DNA from: an uncultured Faecalibacterium sp.
GTDB taxonomy: Bacteria > Bacillota > Clostridia > Oscillospirales > Ruminococcaceae
DNA length: 24,144 bases
Reading direction: 5' to 3'
Assembly: GCA_900772565.1 (NCBI GenBank)
Contig: CAAHET010000077.1
Location: forward strand, 1-24,144
Shown in pieces: positions 1 through 8,281 of this stretch. The notes beneath the pieces are model-generated. The model saw nothing but the letters and a program-made list of their open reading frames with translations, was not told the DNA's origin and did not search any database. The first letter of the stretch is position 1. Each line of letters opens with the position of its first letter. A program made the translations under genes and the position numbers.

Positions 1-155
1 CCCTCTCAGGCGCTCCCGCGCCAGCTCTCCCAAAGGGAGAGCCAAGCCGTTAGGCTTGTTGCTAAAGCATTAGGCATAATGAGGAAGTTTTCGGCAGTGC
101 TCTTGGCTCTCCCTTTGGGAGAGCTGGCAAAGCCGCAAGGCTTTGACTGAGAGGG
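1..155. repeat. Palindromic intergenic repeat, copy A
   Basis: A perfect 26-bp inverted repeat (21-46 with 102-127) encloses about 55 bases of non-palindromic core. The outer ends CCCTCTCAG (1-9) and CTGAGAGGG (147-155) are also inverted copies. Between outer end and long arm lies a small hairpin at each side: GGCGC-tccc-GCGCC (9-22) and CAAAGCC-gcaa-GGCTTTG (128-145). The same architecture recurs at 12181-12480, 21904-22030 and 24031-24144, so this is a dispersed non-coding family. It may extend left of the window. It lies just downstream of the ferredoxin gene and could act as its terminator. No protein is encoded, so any movement would need a transposase in trans (inference). Confidence 0.85.
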
Positions 156-181
156 CGCAGCCCGTCAGCCCTTGCTCCGTC

Positions 182-1483
182 TTATTCGGAAACCTGCTCT
201 TCGAGACTGGGCGCAGCGACGTTAGCAGGGGTTGCGCTCTGCCCGGCGGGGATGGTATCGGGCAGAGCGGCAGCGGCGGTCTCCGCAGTCTGGGCGGCAG
301 CTTCGGCGGTGGCTTCCGCAGCACTTTCCGCAGCGGTCTCGGCGGCTTCCTCAGCAGCCTTGGCGGCGCGCTCGGCCTTCAGCTGCTCGGCGCGCTGACG
401 CGCTTCCTCCTGCCGTTTCTGGGTGCGCGCCTTGATGCGGCATACCGAGCACAGGCCATCGGCGCTGTCCGGGGCAATGGGCTTGCCGCACTGCTTGCAC
501 AGGGTCTTGGTGCACTTGTGCAGCACCACGGGGCCAAGGGTGGTAAGCTGATAAAGCTTCATGCCATCAAAGCCCTTGTTGGAGCACACGTTCATGCACA
601 CGCCGCACTCGCTGCACTTCCACGGGGTAAGCACCATGCGGGTCTGGCCATTGGGCATCTCCTCAAACTTCAAAGCGTTGGCGCGGCAGGCTTTTTCGCA
701 CCGGCCGCAGCCAAAGCATTTGTCGGTGAACTTAGGCATATAGTAGCCGTACTGCAGGGGCGTTTCCATGGCGGCTTTCAGCTGCTTTGTGCGCTGGTGC
801 AGCAGCAGGCGGAAGTCCACCCCGCTGTCCTCTTCGCTGCGCAGACCGGGCAGCATTTGCAGCAGTTTTTTGGTGCCGCTCTTGGAGCCGTGGCTCACCT
901 GTTCCAGCATCTCGCGGCGGGTCAGCTCCTGCACGTGGTAGGGGTACTCTTTTTCCTCATAAGCCAGCGAGAACCGCGCTTCGAACATCGGCTGACCGAA
1001 AAAGTCCACAAGTCTTGTCAGCTCCTTGCGCAGCTGCTCGGCGCACAGGTCGTTCTCGCACCCACCGCAGGGGGTCAGGTCAAGCACGATCTTTTTGTTC
1101 AGTGCCAGATACGCCAGCGCCTCCCACGAAAGCGCACAGATACAGCTGCGCACTACGGTGTTCTTGCGGGTAGATTTTTCACAGCCGATCCAGATGGTAT
1201 CGCTGTCGGAGTCCGCTGCGGCGGTATCCCGCTGCACCTGCTCCGGCGAGGGCGCAATGCAGCCGCTGCGGCAGGCGGAAACGCACAGCCCGCAGTCGGT
1301 GCAGGGGTCCCAGTCCTTGACAAGGTTCGGGCGGGAGAAGATCTCCTCGCCGTAGGGGCAGATATCCTTGCAGGTGGTGCAGGGTTTGCGGTGGGGGTGC
1401 AAATTCCAGCATTGGCGGCGGTTGATCTCGGGATGGGTGGTCTTCATCAGGGCATCCATTGCAGTTCTGGTAAAAAAGCCCAT
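182..1483 (-). CDS. Multi-cluster 4Fe-4S ferredoxin-domain protein
   Basis: A 433-residue cytosolic protein with several cysteine clusters: Cys35/38/42, then Cys61/64/67/71 with Cys75, then Cys256/259/262/266, then Cys290/293/296/300, the last two a classic dicluster ferredoxin pair. A middle block with Gly-Cys-Glu (100-102), Cys114/116 and Cys139-Gly-Gly-Cys142 resembles iron-sulfur electron-transfer subunits. Cys324/329/332 and Cys345/348 look like a zinc ribbon. Residues 350-405 are an Ala/Glu/Arg-rich predicted coiled helix. The ATG at 1483 is preferred over an upstream in-frame ATG because AAGGAG lies 6 bases before it, inside the last codons of the gene upstream. Last gene of a three-gene minus-strand unit. 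An electron-transfer role is likely; partner and substrate are unknown. Confidence 0.85.
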   Translation of the reverse strand: MGFFTRTAMDALMKTTHPEINRRQCWNLHPHRKPCTTCKDICPYGEEIFSRPNLVKDWDPCTDCGLCVSACRSGCIAPSPEQVQRDTAAADSDSDTIWIGCEKSTRKNTVVRSCICALSWEALAYLALNKKIVLDLTPCGGCENDLCAEQLRKELTRLVDFFGQPMFEARFSLAYEEKEYPYHVQELTRREMLEQVSHGSKSGTKKLLQMLPGLRSEEDSGVDFRLLLHQRTKQLKAAMETPLQYGYYMPKFTDKCFGCGRCEKACRANALKFEEMPNGQTRMVLTPWKCSECGVCMNVCSNKGFDGMKLYQLTTLGPVVLHKCTKTLCKQCGKPIAPDSADGLCSVCRIKARTQKRQEEARQRAEQLKAERAAKAAEEAAETAAESAAEATAEAAAQTAETAAAALPDTIPAGQSATPANVAAPSLEEQVSE

Positions 1484-1487
1484 GGTC

Positions 1488-2462
1488 TTACTCCTTTTCC
1501 ACAACAGAGGTGAGGGCGGCGTGGTCAAGCAGGAAGCGCTGCACCTTCTGGTTGGTCACGGCGGCGGCGATAGCGTCCCGGCTGAGTACCTTGCGGATCT
1601 CCTCCTCCGGGGTGTCGTGCAGCTTGGAAAGGCGGGCGATCTCGGCGTCCACCTCCTGCTGGGTCACGGTGATCTTTTCAGCTTCGGCAATGGCGCGCAC
1701 CGCCAGCATTGCCCGCAGCTGGCGCTCGGCTTCCTTGCGGTAGCCCTCCCGCACCTGCTCCGGGGTCAGCCCGGCGCTCTTGCAGTACAGCTCCATGGTC
1801 ATCTGGCTCTTGCGCAGCCGCTGGCGCAGCTGGGTCATCTGGTATTCGGCGTTCTGCGTCAGCAGCTCTGCGGGCAGCTCCACGGTCAGGTTCGCGCCCG
1901 CCATATCCAGCAGCGCCGCCCCGGCAATGCGGTCGGCGTTGGCCTCGTGGGAAAGGCGTTTTTTCTCCCGCAGGCTCTCCCGCAGGGCATCAAGGTCTGC
2001 AAAGCCAAGCGATTTGGCAAAGGCATCGTCCACCGGGGGCACCTGCTTGCGCTCTACCGTGTGCAGACAAATTTCAAACTGCGCGGTCTTGCCGGAAAGC
2101 TCCGGCACCCGGAACTCGGCGGGGTAGGTGAAGTCGAAGCGGAAAGTCTCACCCGCGCAGTGGCCGTACACCGCTTCCTCGGCGGCGGGCATCAGCTGCC
2201 CGGTGCCCAGCACCACGGTCACCTTTTCCATCCGGCTGTCCGGGATGGGTGCACCCGCGAGAAAACCTTCGAAATCCAGCGTGACACGCATCCCGCGGGC
2301 GGCGGGGTCGCCGGTGGGCACAAAGGGCGCATGAACACGCGCCATGTTGGCGATATCCGCTTCCACGGCCTTTTCCGACACCGGGCGCACCCGGCGGGTG
2401 AAAGCAAGCCCCTTGTACTGCCCTAAGGTGGCAGTGGGCATGATGTTTGCAGTCTGTTCCAT
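1488..2462 (-). CDS. Trigger-factor-like peptidyl-prolyl isomerase lacking the ribosome-binding domain
   Basis: A 324-residue protein matching the middle and C-terminal parts of trigger factor. Residues 10-50 resemble the linker after the ribosome-binding domain (Gly-x-Tyr-Lys-Gly-Leu). Residues 50-137 are an FKBP-type isomerase domain (Gly51-Asp52, Asp63-Phe-Glu-Gly-Phe). Residues 140-310 follow the helical substrate-cradle region, starting with the typical Pro-Pro-Val-Asp-Asp-Ala-Phe-Ala-Lys. The normal N-terminal domain of about 110 residues with its ribosome-contact loop is absent, and the family is usually about 430 residues. The ATG at 2462 has AAGGAG 9 bases upstream. It starts 33 bases after the membrane-protein stop and its stop lies 4 bases before the ferredoxin gene start, so the three are probably cotranscribed. 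No signal peptide: a cytosolic chaperone or isomerase (inference). Confidence 0.85.
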   Translation of the reverse strand: MEQTANIMPTATLGQYKGLAFTRRVRPVSEKAVEADIANMARVHAPFVPTGDPAARGMRVTLDFEGFLAGAPIPDSRMEKVTVVLGTGQLMPAAEEAVYGHCAGETFRFDFTYPAEFRVPELSGKTAQFEICLHTVERKQVPPVDDAFAKSLGFADLDALRESLREKKRLSHEANADRIAGAALLDMAGANLTVELPAELLTQNAEYQMTQLRQRLRKSQMTMELYCKSAGLTPEQVREGYRKEAERQLRAMLAVRAIAEAEKITVTQQEVDAEIARLSKLHDTPEEEIRKVLSRDAIAAAVTNQKVQRFLLDHAALTSVVEKE

Positions 2463-2495
2463 AGTCGAACACTCCTTTTATATAGCAAAGCGGCG

Positions 2496-4415
2496 TTACA
2501 GCCCACGGGCAGCCAGCCAGCTTTCTGCGATTTCGGAGAACATCTCCGGGTATTGGGCATCTTCTGCGGCAAAGGCACTCAGGTAATACTCCACCTCGGC
2601 GCGGGTGGGGGCTGCGGTGCGCCGCCATATCGTAAAGGTGGTGCCGTTGCCCATATCAAAGGTAGCTTCCAGTGCAAAGGATTCGTCCCGCACCGCAAGG
2701 AAACTGTCGTTCCACTTGTGGGAAAGCTCGCCGCTGCCCACAAAGGTCTGGGGAAAGGGGTCGGCGGTGATAACGTACTTTGCCTCAAAGAACTGCATGG
2801 GGAAGTTGTGGGTGCCCGGCACCGAGAAGCCGAAGGCCAGCTTGTCGTTGATGGGCATTGCGGGCAGAAGGCAGTTCTTGAAGTGATCCGGGCAATACAG
2901 CATATCGTGGGGGATCATGTAGCTGAGCTCGCCCTCGGCGCAGTGGGTGTCGATCCAGTTGGCAATGGCCTTGATCTGGGGCAGGTCTTTGCGGTCGTAG
3001 ATCAGCTTGTCCAGCCGGACGAACTCCTTGGTGACTTCCAGCGGGAAGTGATCCACCAGAAAGCCCGGCATCGCAACAACGGTCAGCGGAGAGCAGCGCA
3101 CCGAGACGGCAAACACCAGCGTGAACACCCAGTAAAAAAGTTTGAGGTTCCGGTGCTTCTGGATGCCCTCGGCCAGCGCCGCCGCTCCGGTGAGGAAGAG
3201 CAGCAGCCACCCCGGCAAAAACAGCAGCATTTGGTGAGAGCCGGAGTTCTGCACCCGGATAAACAGCAAAAGGCTGATCAGCAGCTCTGCGCCCGCAAGG
3301 CAGGGCAGGGCGGGCAGGCGGCGCTTTGCCGCAAACCACAGCCCCAGCCCGATGAGGATAAAGTTCAGCAGCCCGATGCGCAAAGCCTGTGCGGCCAGCT
3401 CCAGCGTGAGGCCGCCGAAGTTGTAGTAAGCGTAGCGTCCGGCGTAATCATAGCCGAGGATCTTGCGCACCATCGGCCACAGCAGAATGAGCATGGCCAC
3501 CATGCTCATCAGCCCGAACAGCACCAGATTGCGCACCTGCGCGCGCGCCTGTGGTTTCTGCCCGGCGCGGGCGGTGCGCACACTGCTTACCAGCACCAGC
3601 GCCGCGTAGGCAAAGTAGTAGCCCACCACAAAATATAAGTACCATCGGCGGGAAAGGATGATGGCTGCCGTGGCAAGAAACAACAGGTAAAAGCGCACCG
3701 GCTGCAAGCTTTCAAACCGGAAGTCCAGCGTGAGCAGCAGGATGCTGAAGGCGAAGATCAGGCCGAACCAGTCCGGCTGTCCCAGCATGGCGCTCATGCG
3801 CAAAAAGGGAAAGGTGATGCACCACGAAAGGCCGATAAGAAAGTACCAGAACCGGTGCTTCACCCGCAGCAGCTGCCCCACCTTGATGGTAAGCCCCGCC
3901 AGCAGCACCAGCAGCATGGGCAGGACGCTGAACACCTGACAGAAGGCAAAGCTGTCGCCGGTGTGGTCGCTCAGGCAGAAGGGAAACTCCAGAAACAGGG
4001 TGATGAAGTTGGTATAGTCCTCGGCAAAAGAGCCGAAGATGTACCGGAAGCCCGCTGCCGGGCCTTGCAAAAAGGCGGCTTCGGCGCTGTACTGCTTGCT
4101 GATGTAGTTGAAATAATCCCAGATGTAAACAAAGCTGCGGCGGTCAAGCGCCCAGAAAAAATAGACCAGCGCCGCCGCCCACAGGCCAACGAGCACCGCC
4201 TTGTGGAACAGATCAAACTTTACCCCTGCCACCCGCAGCACCAGCAGCACACAGGCAAACAGTGCTAAGTTGCACCACAGGCTCACCAGCGGAAAAAACA
4301 ACCCGCTGCCGGGCACAGCCCAGGCAAAAACGGCCAGCAGAACCGCAGCCGCAGCCAGCGCCAGCACGCACTTCGCCACAGGAGAAGTGCGCAGCTTGGT
4401 CAGAGTATCGGACAT
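2496..4415 (-). CDS. Large polytopic membrane protein, possibly GT-C-like
   Basis: A 639-residue protein. Residues 12-430 hold roughly ten to thirteen hydrophobic segments; residues 440-639 form a soluble C-terminal domain that is probably extracytoplasmic. An acidic Trp-Asp-Tyr-Phe-Asn-Tyr stretch follows the early membrane segments, as in the first loop of GT-C lipid-linked sugar transferases, and the overall shape (many membrane segments plus an outer domain) fits that class. I do not recognise the family with certainty. The ATG at 4415 is chosen over a GTG ten codons earlier because AAGGAGG sits between them at proper spacing. First gene of the unit that continues into the trigger-factor-like and ferredoxin genes. 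Confidence 0.7.
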   Translation of the reverse strand: MSDTLTKLRTSPVAKCVLALAAAAVLLAVFAWAVPGSGLFFPLVSLWCNLALFACVLLVLRVAGVKFDLFHKAVLVGLWAAALVYFFWALDRRSFVYIWDYFNYISKQYSAEAAFLQGPAAGFRYIFGSFAEDYTNFITLFLEFPFCLSDHTGDSFAFCQVFSVLPMLLVLLAGLTIKVGQLLRVKHRFWYFLIGLSWCITFPFLRMSAMLGQPDWFGLIFAFSILLLTLDFRFESLQPVRFYLLFLATAAIILSRRWYLYFVVGYYFAYAALVLVSSVRTARAGQKPQARAQVRNLVLFGLMSMVAMLILLWPMVRKILGYDYAGRYAYYNFGGLTLELAAQALRIGLLNFILIGLGLWFAAKRRLPALPCLAGAELLISLLLFIRVQNSGSHQMLLFLPGWLLLFLTGAAALAEGIQKHRNLKLFYWVFTLVFAVSVRCSPLTVVAMPGFLVDHFPLEVTKEFVRLDKLIYDRKDLPQIKAIANWIDTHCAEGELSYMIPHDMLYCPDHFKNCLLPAMPINDKLAFGFSVPGTHNFPMQFFEAKYVITADPFPQTFVGSGELSHKWNDSFLAVRDESFALEATFDMGNGTTFTIWRRTAAPTRAEVEYYLSAFAAEDAQYPEMFSEIAESWLAARGL

Positions 4416-4452
4416 GGAACAAGAGCCCTCCTTGCAAAGTTTCACACAATAC

Positions 4453-4481
4453 AGTATAACAACTCCCCGGGGTACTGTCCA
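4453..4481 (-). promoter_or_regulatory. Promoter of the membrane protein / isomerase / ferredoxin unit
   Basis: On the minus strand TGGACA (4481-4476) and TATACT (4458-4453) are separated by exactly 17 bases, with an extended -10 TG just before the TATACT. Transcription would begin near 4446, about 30 bases before the ATG at 4415. Confidence 0.7.
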
Positions 4482-4505
4482 GCACTCCGGCGGCGAAAAA
4501 TGCAG

Positions 4506-4539
4506 AATGTCCCGCCGCTTTCAAAGCAGACGGGACATT
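4506..4539 (-). terminator. glgB terminator, possibly bidirectional
   Basis: A 9-bp stem, AATGTCCCG (4506-4514) with CGGGACATT (4531-4539). On the minus strand it is followed by a short spacer and a T-run; on the plus strand by TTT within ATTTTTG. It lies 12 bases past the glgB stop codon and separates glgB from the next promoter. Confidence 0.75.
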
Positions 4540-4551
4540 TTTGCGTAAATA

Positions 4552-6507
4552 TTACTTTTTGGAATCTTCCGCAGCGGCCTTGGCAGCCTTTGCCGCCTTG
4601 CGCTTTTGCGCCAGCGCCTTGTTGGCGCTCAGGCGGGCGGCGTCCGGGTTCGGGGCTTCCGGGGTGAGCCGCAGCAGATAGCTGCCCATGGCGGGCAGGT
4701 CCAGCGTCAGGGTGTAGTCCCTGCCGAACACACCGCCGTCGGTGGTGTGGAAGTTCTGCTTGCGGTGCGCCTTATGCACGCCGCCCCATGCGCCGGCCTC
4801 AGTATCCAGCACCAGTTCTGCGCTGCAGGGGAACTTGAGGTACAGAGGGAACTTTTTGTGGGCGCTGTCCTGTGTGTTCATGACGCAGAGCAGGTTCTGC
4901 CCGCGCCCCTTGCGCAGCCATGCGTACACGCCCTCGGCGCAGCTTTCGCTGGCCACCCACTCAAAGCAGTCCGGATTGTACTCGCCGTCATACAGCGCAG
5001 GCTCGGAGGCGTAGGTGCGGCAAAGGGCGGCAAAGTATTTCTGGAAGGCATCGTGGAAGGGGTATTCCAGCAAATTCCAGTCCAGCTCCCGCTTTTCGTC
5101 CCACTCCCGGAAATGCGCCAGCTCGTTGCCCATAAAGTTCAGCTTTTTGCCGGGATGGGTGTACATATAAAAATACAGGGTGCGCAGCTGGGCACACTTT
5201 TCCGCGTAGCTGCCCCACAGCTTATCAATGATGGTCTTTTTGCCGTGCACTACCTCATCGTGGCTCAGCGCCAGCAGGTACAGCTCGTTGTAGAAGTAGT
5301 GCATACTGAACAGCAGCTTGCCGTAGCAGCCCGGGCGCTCGCCGAAGGGGGTGGCAAAGTAGTCCAGCGTGTCGTGCATCCAGCCCATGTCCCACTTGTA
5401 GTCAAAGCCCACGCCCTCGTAGCGGGTGGGGGCGGTCACCTTGAGGAAGTTGGTGGAGTCCTCCGCCATGTAGATGCCGGTGGGCCAGCGCTCGTTCAGG
5501 CCGTGGTTCAGGCTGCGCAGAAAGTTCACCGCGCCCTGATTCACGCCGCGGTTGGGGTCGCCCTGCCAGTACAATGCGCGGGAGATGGCGTCCATGCGGA
5601 TGCCGTCGCAGTGGTACACGTCCATCCACAGCCCGGCGGCGCTGCTCAAAAAGCTGCACACCTCCCGGCGGTAGTAGTTGAAGTTGCAGGTGCCCCACTC
5701 ACTCTGTCCCACGTCGCTGTCGTACTCGTACAGATGGGTGCCGTCAAACTTTGCCAGCGCGTCAGCATTGGCGGCAAAGTGCACCGGCACAAAATCCATG
5801 ATGACGCCGATGCCCATGCGGTGGCAGGCGTTGACAAAGCTGGCAAACTGGGCGGGGGTGCCGTAGCGGCTGGTCACCGAGAAGTAGCCGGTGGTCTGGT
5901 AGCCCCAGCTGCCGTCAAAGGGGTGCTCTGCCAGCGGCAGCAGCTCCACGTGGGTAAAGTGATGCTCCAGCAGCCACGGGATCAGTTCCCGCGCCAGCTC
6001 CTCGTAATTGTACCACCCGTCCGAGCCGTCCGGCTGGGTGGTGCCGGGCTTATGCTTCCAGCTGCCGGCGTGCAGCTCGTAGATGTTCAGCGGGCGGTTG
6101 CGGCATTTGTCCCGCCGCTCCATCCACGCGGTGTCGTCAAAGGTAAAATCCAGCTTTGCCAGCTTGCTGGCGGTGCCGGGGCGCAGCTCGGTGGCAAAGG
6201 CGTAGGGGTCGCTGCGCATCACGGTGCTGCCGTCCGCGCCGTGCACGCGGTATTTGTACAAGTCGCCCTCCGCAAGGCCGGGGATAAAGGCGCTCCACAC
6301 GCCGGTATCGGCTTTTTCCATGGGCACGCCGCGCTCCCAGCCGTCAAAGCCGCCGCACACCTCCACGGCGGTGGCGCCGGGTGCCCACACGGCAAAACGC
6401 CAGCCCTCGGCGCCGTTTGGGTCGGTGCAGGGGTGCGCACCTAGAATGCGGTAGGCATCGAAGCAGTCGCCATTAAAAAACGCGCGGGGGATCACAGGGT
6501 AATTCAT
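4552..6507 (-). CDS. glgB: 1,4-alpha-glucan branching enzyme
   Basis: A 651-residue cytosolic enzyme that cuts alpha-1,4 glucan chains and re-attaches them as alpha-1,6 branches in glycogen. Residues 25-110 form the CBM48 domain. The GH13 barrel has its nucleophile Asp306 (Gly-Ile-Arg-Met-Asp-Ala), acid/base Glu349 (Ala-Glu-Asp-Ser-Thr) and transition-state residue Asp417 (Ser-His-Asp-Glu-Val-Val-His-Gly). The C-terminal beta domain is followed by an Ala/Lys-rich tail. Length is normal for the family. The ATG at 6507 has AAGGAG 8 bases upstream. No other glycogen-synthesis gene adjoins it; its divergent neighbour is a GH13 hydrolase, suggesting a small alpha-glucan remodelling locus. Confidence 0.96.
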   Translation of the reverse strand: MNYPVIPRAFFNGDCFDAYRILGAHPCTDPNGAEGWRFAVWAPGATAVEVCGGFDGWERGVPMEKADTGVWSAFIPGLAEGDLYKYRVHGADGSTVMRSDPYAFATELRPGTASKLAKLDFTFDDTAWMERRDKCRNRPLNIYELHAGSWKHKPGTTQPDGSDGWYNYEELARELIPWLLEHHFTHVELLPLAEHPFDGSWGYQTTGYFSVTSRYGTPAQFASFVNACHRMGIGVIMDFVPVHFAANADALAKFDGTHLYEYDSDVGQSEWGTCNFNYYRREVCSFLSSAAGLWMDVYHCDGIRMDAISRALYWQGDPNRGVNQGAVNFLRSLNHGLNERWPTGIYMAEDSTNFLKVTAPTRYEGVGFDYKWDMGWMHDTLDYFATPFGERPGCYGKLLFSMHYFYNELYLLALSHDEVVHGKKTIIDKLWGSYAEKCAQLRTLYFYMYTHPGKKLNFMGNELAHFREWDEKRELDWNLLEYPFHDAFQKYFAALCRTYASEPALYDGEYNPDCFEWVASESCAEGVYAWLRKGRGQNLLCVMNTQDSAHKKFPLYLKFPCSAELVLDTEAGAWGGVHKAHRKQNFHTTDGGVFGRDYTLTLDLPAMGSYLLRLTPEAPNPDAARLSANKALAQKRKAAKAAKAAAEDSKK

Positions 6508-6535
6508 GCAAAGATCTCCTTACTTCTCTATGTTG

Positions 6536-6556
6536 ACCGGCGTGCTGTGCGCCGGT
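6536..6556 (-). promoter_or_regulatory. Hairpin in the glgB leader
   Basis: ACCGGCG (6536-6542) pairs with CGCCGGT (6550-6556) around a 7-base loop, 30-50 bases ahead of the glgB start. No T-run follows on the minus strand, so it is not an obvious terminator; it could stabilise the mRNA or be a protein-binding palindrome. Function unknown. Confidence 0.4.
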
Positions 6557-6676
6557 TGGTACAAAGCTATTTGGGCAAACTATCCAAGAAAAACGCCTTT
6601 TTACCAGCACAGTAGCCGATATTCTTAGCGAATCCTGACAAAAATCGGCAAAAATACACATATTTGCCAGAGGGTG

Positions 6677-6685
6677 TGGTATACT
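6677..6685 (+). promoter_or_regulatory. Extended -10 promoter of the GH13 hydrolase gene
   Basis: TG-g-TATACT (TATACT at 6680-6685) forms an extended -10 element. No good -35 is seen at 17 bases upstream. Predicted start near 6692, giving a leader of about 57 bases before the ATG at 6749. Confidence 0.45.
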
Positions 6686-6748
6686 GTTGCTACCGCCTTA
6701 CAAGCGGTGCAACTTTTATTGAAAGCAATAGAATGGGAGCGAACGATC

Positions 6749-8104
6749 ATGGCTTGGTATGACGAAGCAGTATTTTATCACATCTATCCGCTGGGGCTGT
6801 GCGGCTGCGCACACGAAAACGACGGCCAGCCCACCCCGGGCGCTTTTGCAAAGCTGGAAGCATGGGCAGCCCACGCGGCAAAGCTGGGCTGTACGGCCAT
6901 CTACATCGGCCCGCTGTTCGAGAGCGGCTCCCACGGCTATGATACCATCGACTACCGTCTGGTGGACCGCCGCCTTGGCACCAACGAGGAGTTCAAGACC
7001 TTTGTGGCGGCCTGCCACGCACGCGGACAGCGGGTCATCGTGGACGGCGTGTTCAACCATGTGGGCCGCGATTTCTTTGCGTTCCAAGACCTGAAGGCGA
7101 ACCGCGAGAACGCCCGCTATAAGGACTGGTTCTGCGATGTGAACTTCTGGGGCAACAACGAGTATAACGATGGCTTCAGCTACGGCAACTGGGGCGGCTA
7201 CAACCTGCTGGTCAAGCTGAACCAGCGCAACCCGGAGGTGCAGCAGTATCATTATGATACCGTCCGCTTCTGGGTGGAGCAGTTCGACATCGACGGCATC
7301 CGTCTGGACGCTGCCGACGTGCTGGACTTCGACTTCATGCGCGGGCTGCGCCGTCTGGCAAACGAGGTAAAACCGGAGTTCTGGCTGATGGGCGAGGTCA
7401 TCCACGGCGATTACAGCCGCTGGGCAAACCCGGAAATGCTGCACTCCGTTACCAACTACGAGCTGCACAAGGGCCTGTGGAGCGGCCACAACGACCACAA
7501 CTACTTTGAAATCGCCCACACCATGCGCCGGCTGCAGGGGCTGTGCCACGACACCCGGCTGTATCTCTTCTCGGATAACCACGATGTGGAGCGTCTGCCC
7601 AACAAGCTGCGCAACCGGGAGCACATCCGGCACATCGCCATTCTGGTGTACAGCCTGTGGGGCATCCCGTCCATCTACTACGGATCGGAGTTCGGCATCG
7701 AGGGCAAAAAGGAGTGGGGCAGCGACTGGCCGCTGCGCCCCTGTCTGGAGCTTAGCGACTACGCTGATGCAGAACGCACAAATCCTGTTACCAGTGTATA
7801 CAAAGTTCTGGGGAAATGCAAGGCTGAATTGCCGGAAATGACCTACGGCGAGGTAAAAGAATTGCAGCTCACCACCCAGTGCTACGCTTTTGCCCGGGTG
7901 CTGGACGGCAAGGCGGTGGTAGCGGTGCTGAATAACGGCGACACCCCCGCACAGCTGGAGTTCCAGCTGCCGGTGGAAGCAGCCAAGGTCACCGACCTGA
8001 TGGCGGACACCGTGGGCGCGCAGGAGGTGCTCGTTTCCACCGAGTGGAACCGCATGAAGGTGCAGCTGCCCTCCAATTACGCCACCCTGCTGCGGGTGGA
8101 ATAA
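6749..8104 (+). CDS. Alpha-amylase family (GH13) glucan hydrolase
   Basis: A 451-residue protein without a signal peptide, so it acts in the cytosol on maltodextrin or glycogen fragments. GH13 motifs are complete: Asp99-Gly-Val-Phe-Asn-His (region I), nucleophile Asp187 in Gly-Ile-Arg-Leu-Asp-Ala, acid/base Glu216 in Met-Gly-Glu-Val-Ile-His-Gly, and Asp279 in Asn-His-Asp. It resembles cyclomaltodextrinase/neopullulanase-type enzymes but is short and has no N-terminal CBM34-like dimerisation domain. The ATG at 6749 is chosen over the in-frame one at 6674 because GGGAG lies 9 bases before it and family similarity begins there (Trp-Tyr-Asp-Glu-Ala-Val-Phe-Tyr). Divergent from glgB. Exact substrate cannot be fixed from sequence. 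Confidence 0.9.
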   Translation: MAWYDEAVFYHIYPLGLCGCAHENDGQPTPGAFAKLEAWAAHAAKLGCTAIYIGPLFESGSHGYDTIDYRLVDRRLGTNEEFKTFVAACHARGQRVIVDGVFNHVGRDFFAFQDLKANRENARYKDWFCDVNFWGNNEYNDGFSYGNWGGYNLLVKLNQRNPEVQQYHYDTVRFWVEQFDIDGIRLDAADVLDFDFMRGLRRLANEVKPEFWLMGEVIHGDYSRWANPEMLHSVTNYELHKGLWSGHNDHNYFEIAHTMRRLQGLCHDTRLYLFSDNHDVERLPNKLRNREHIRHIAILVYSLWGIPSIYYGSEFGIEGKKEWGSDWPLRPCLELSDYADAERTNPVTSVYKVLGKCKAELPEMTYGEVKELQLTTQCYAFARVLDGKAVVAVLNNGDTPAQLEFQLPVEAAKVTDLMADTVGAQEVLVSTEWNRMKVQLPSNYATLLRVE

Positions 8105-8151
8105 AGCAACGCTTGCGGCTTGACCGGAGCAAAAGCCTTCACCTTTTGGGG

Positions 8152-8181
8152 AAAGGATTCCCCCTTCCGGGGGAATCCTTT
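8152..8181 (+). terminator. Terminator after the GH13 gene
   Basis: A perfect 13-bp stem (8152-8164 with 8169-8181) and a TTCC loop. Its 3' arm ends in TTT followed by ATTT. It separates the GH13 transcript from the niaR promoter. Confidence 0.8.
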
Positions 8182-8209
8182 ATTTCAGAAACCTGCTGCT
8201 GGAATAACC

Positions 8210-8238
8210 TTGCACATTGCGCCGCGTTTTGCTACAAT
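8210..8238 (+). promoter_or_regulatory. niaR promoter
   Basis: TTGCAC (8210-8215) and TACAAT (8233-8238) are spaced by 17 bases, 44 bases ahead of the niaR ATG. Confidence 0.7.
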
Positions 8239-8281
8239 AAGGAGAAGAAAGTTGTTTTACGGAAAGGAAGCCTGACCCCCT

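Noticed and set aside
143..1513. Long plus-strand ORF opposite the ferredoxin gene
   Set aside because: Composition is that of an antisense shadow in GC-rich DNA; no ribosome site, no recognisable domain, and the opposite strand has clear cysteine motifs and a good start.
4606..6444. 612-codon ORF opposite glgB
   Set aside because: Val/His/Gln/Ala-rich antisense shadow; glgB on the other strand has all catalytic motifs.
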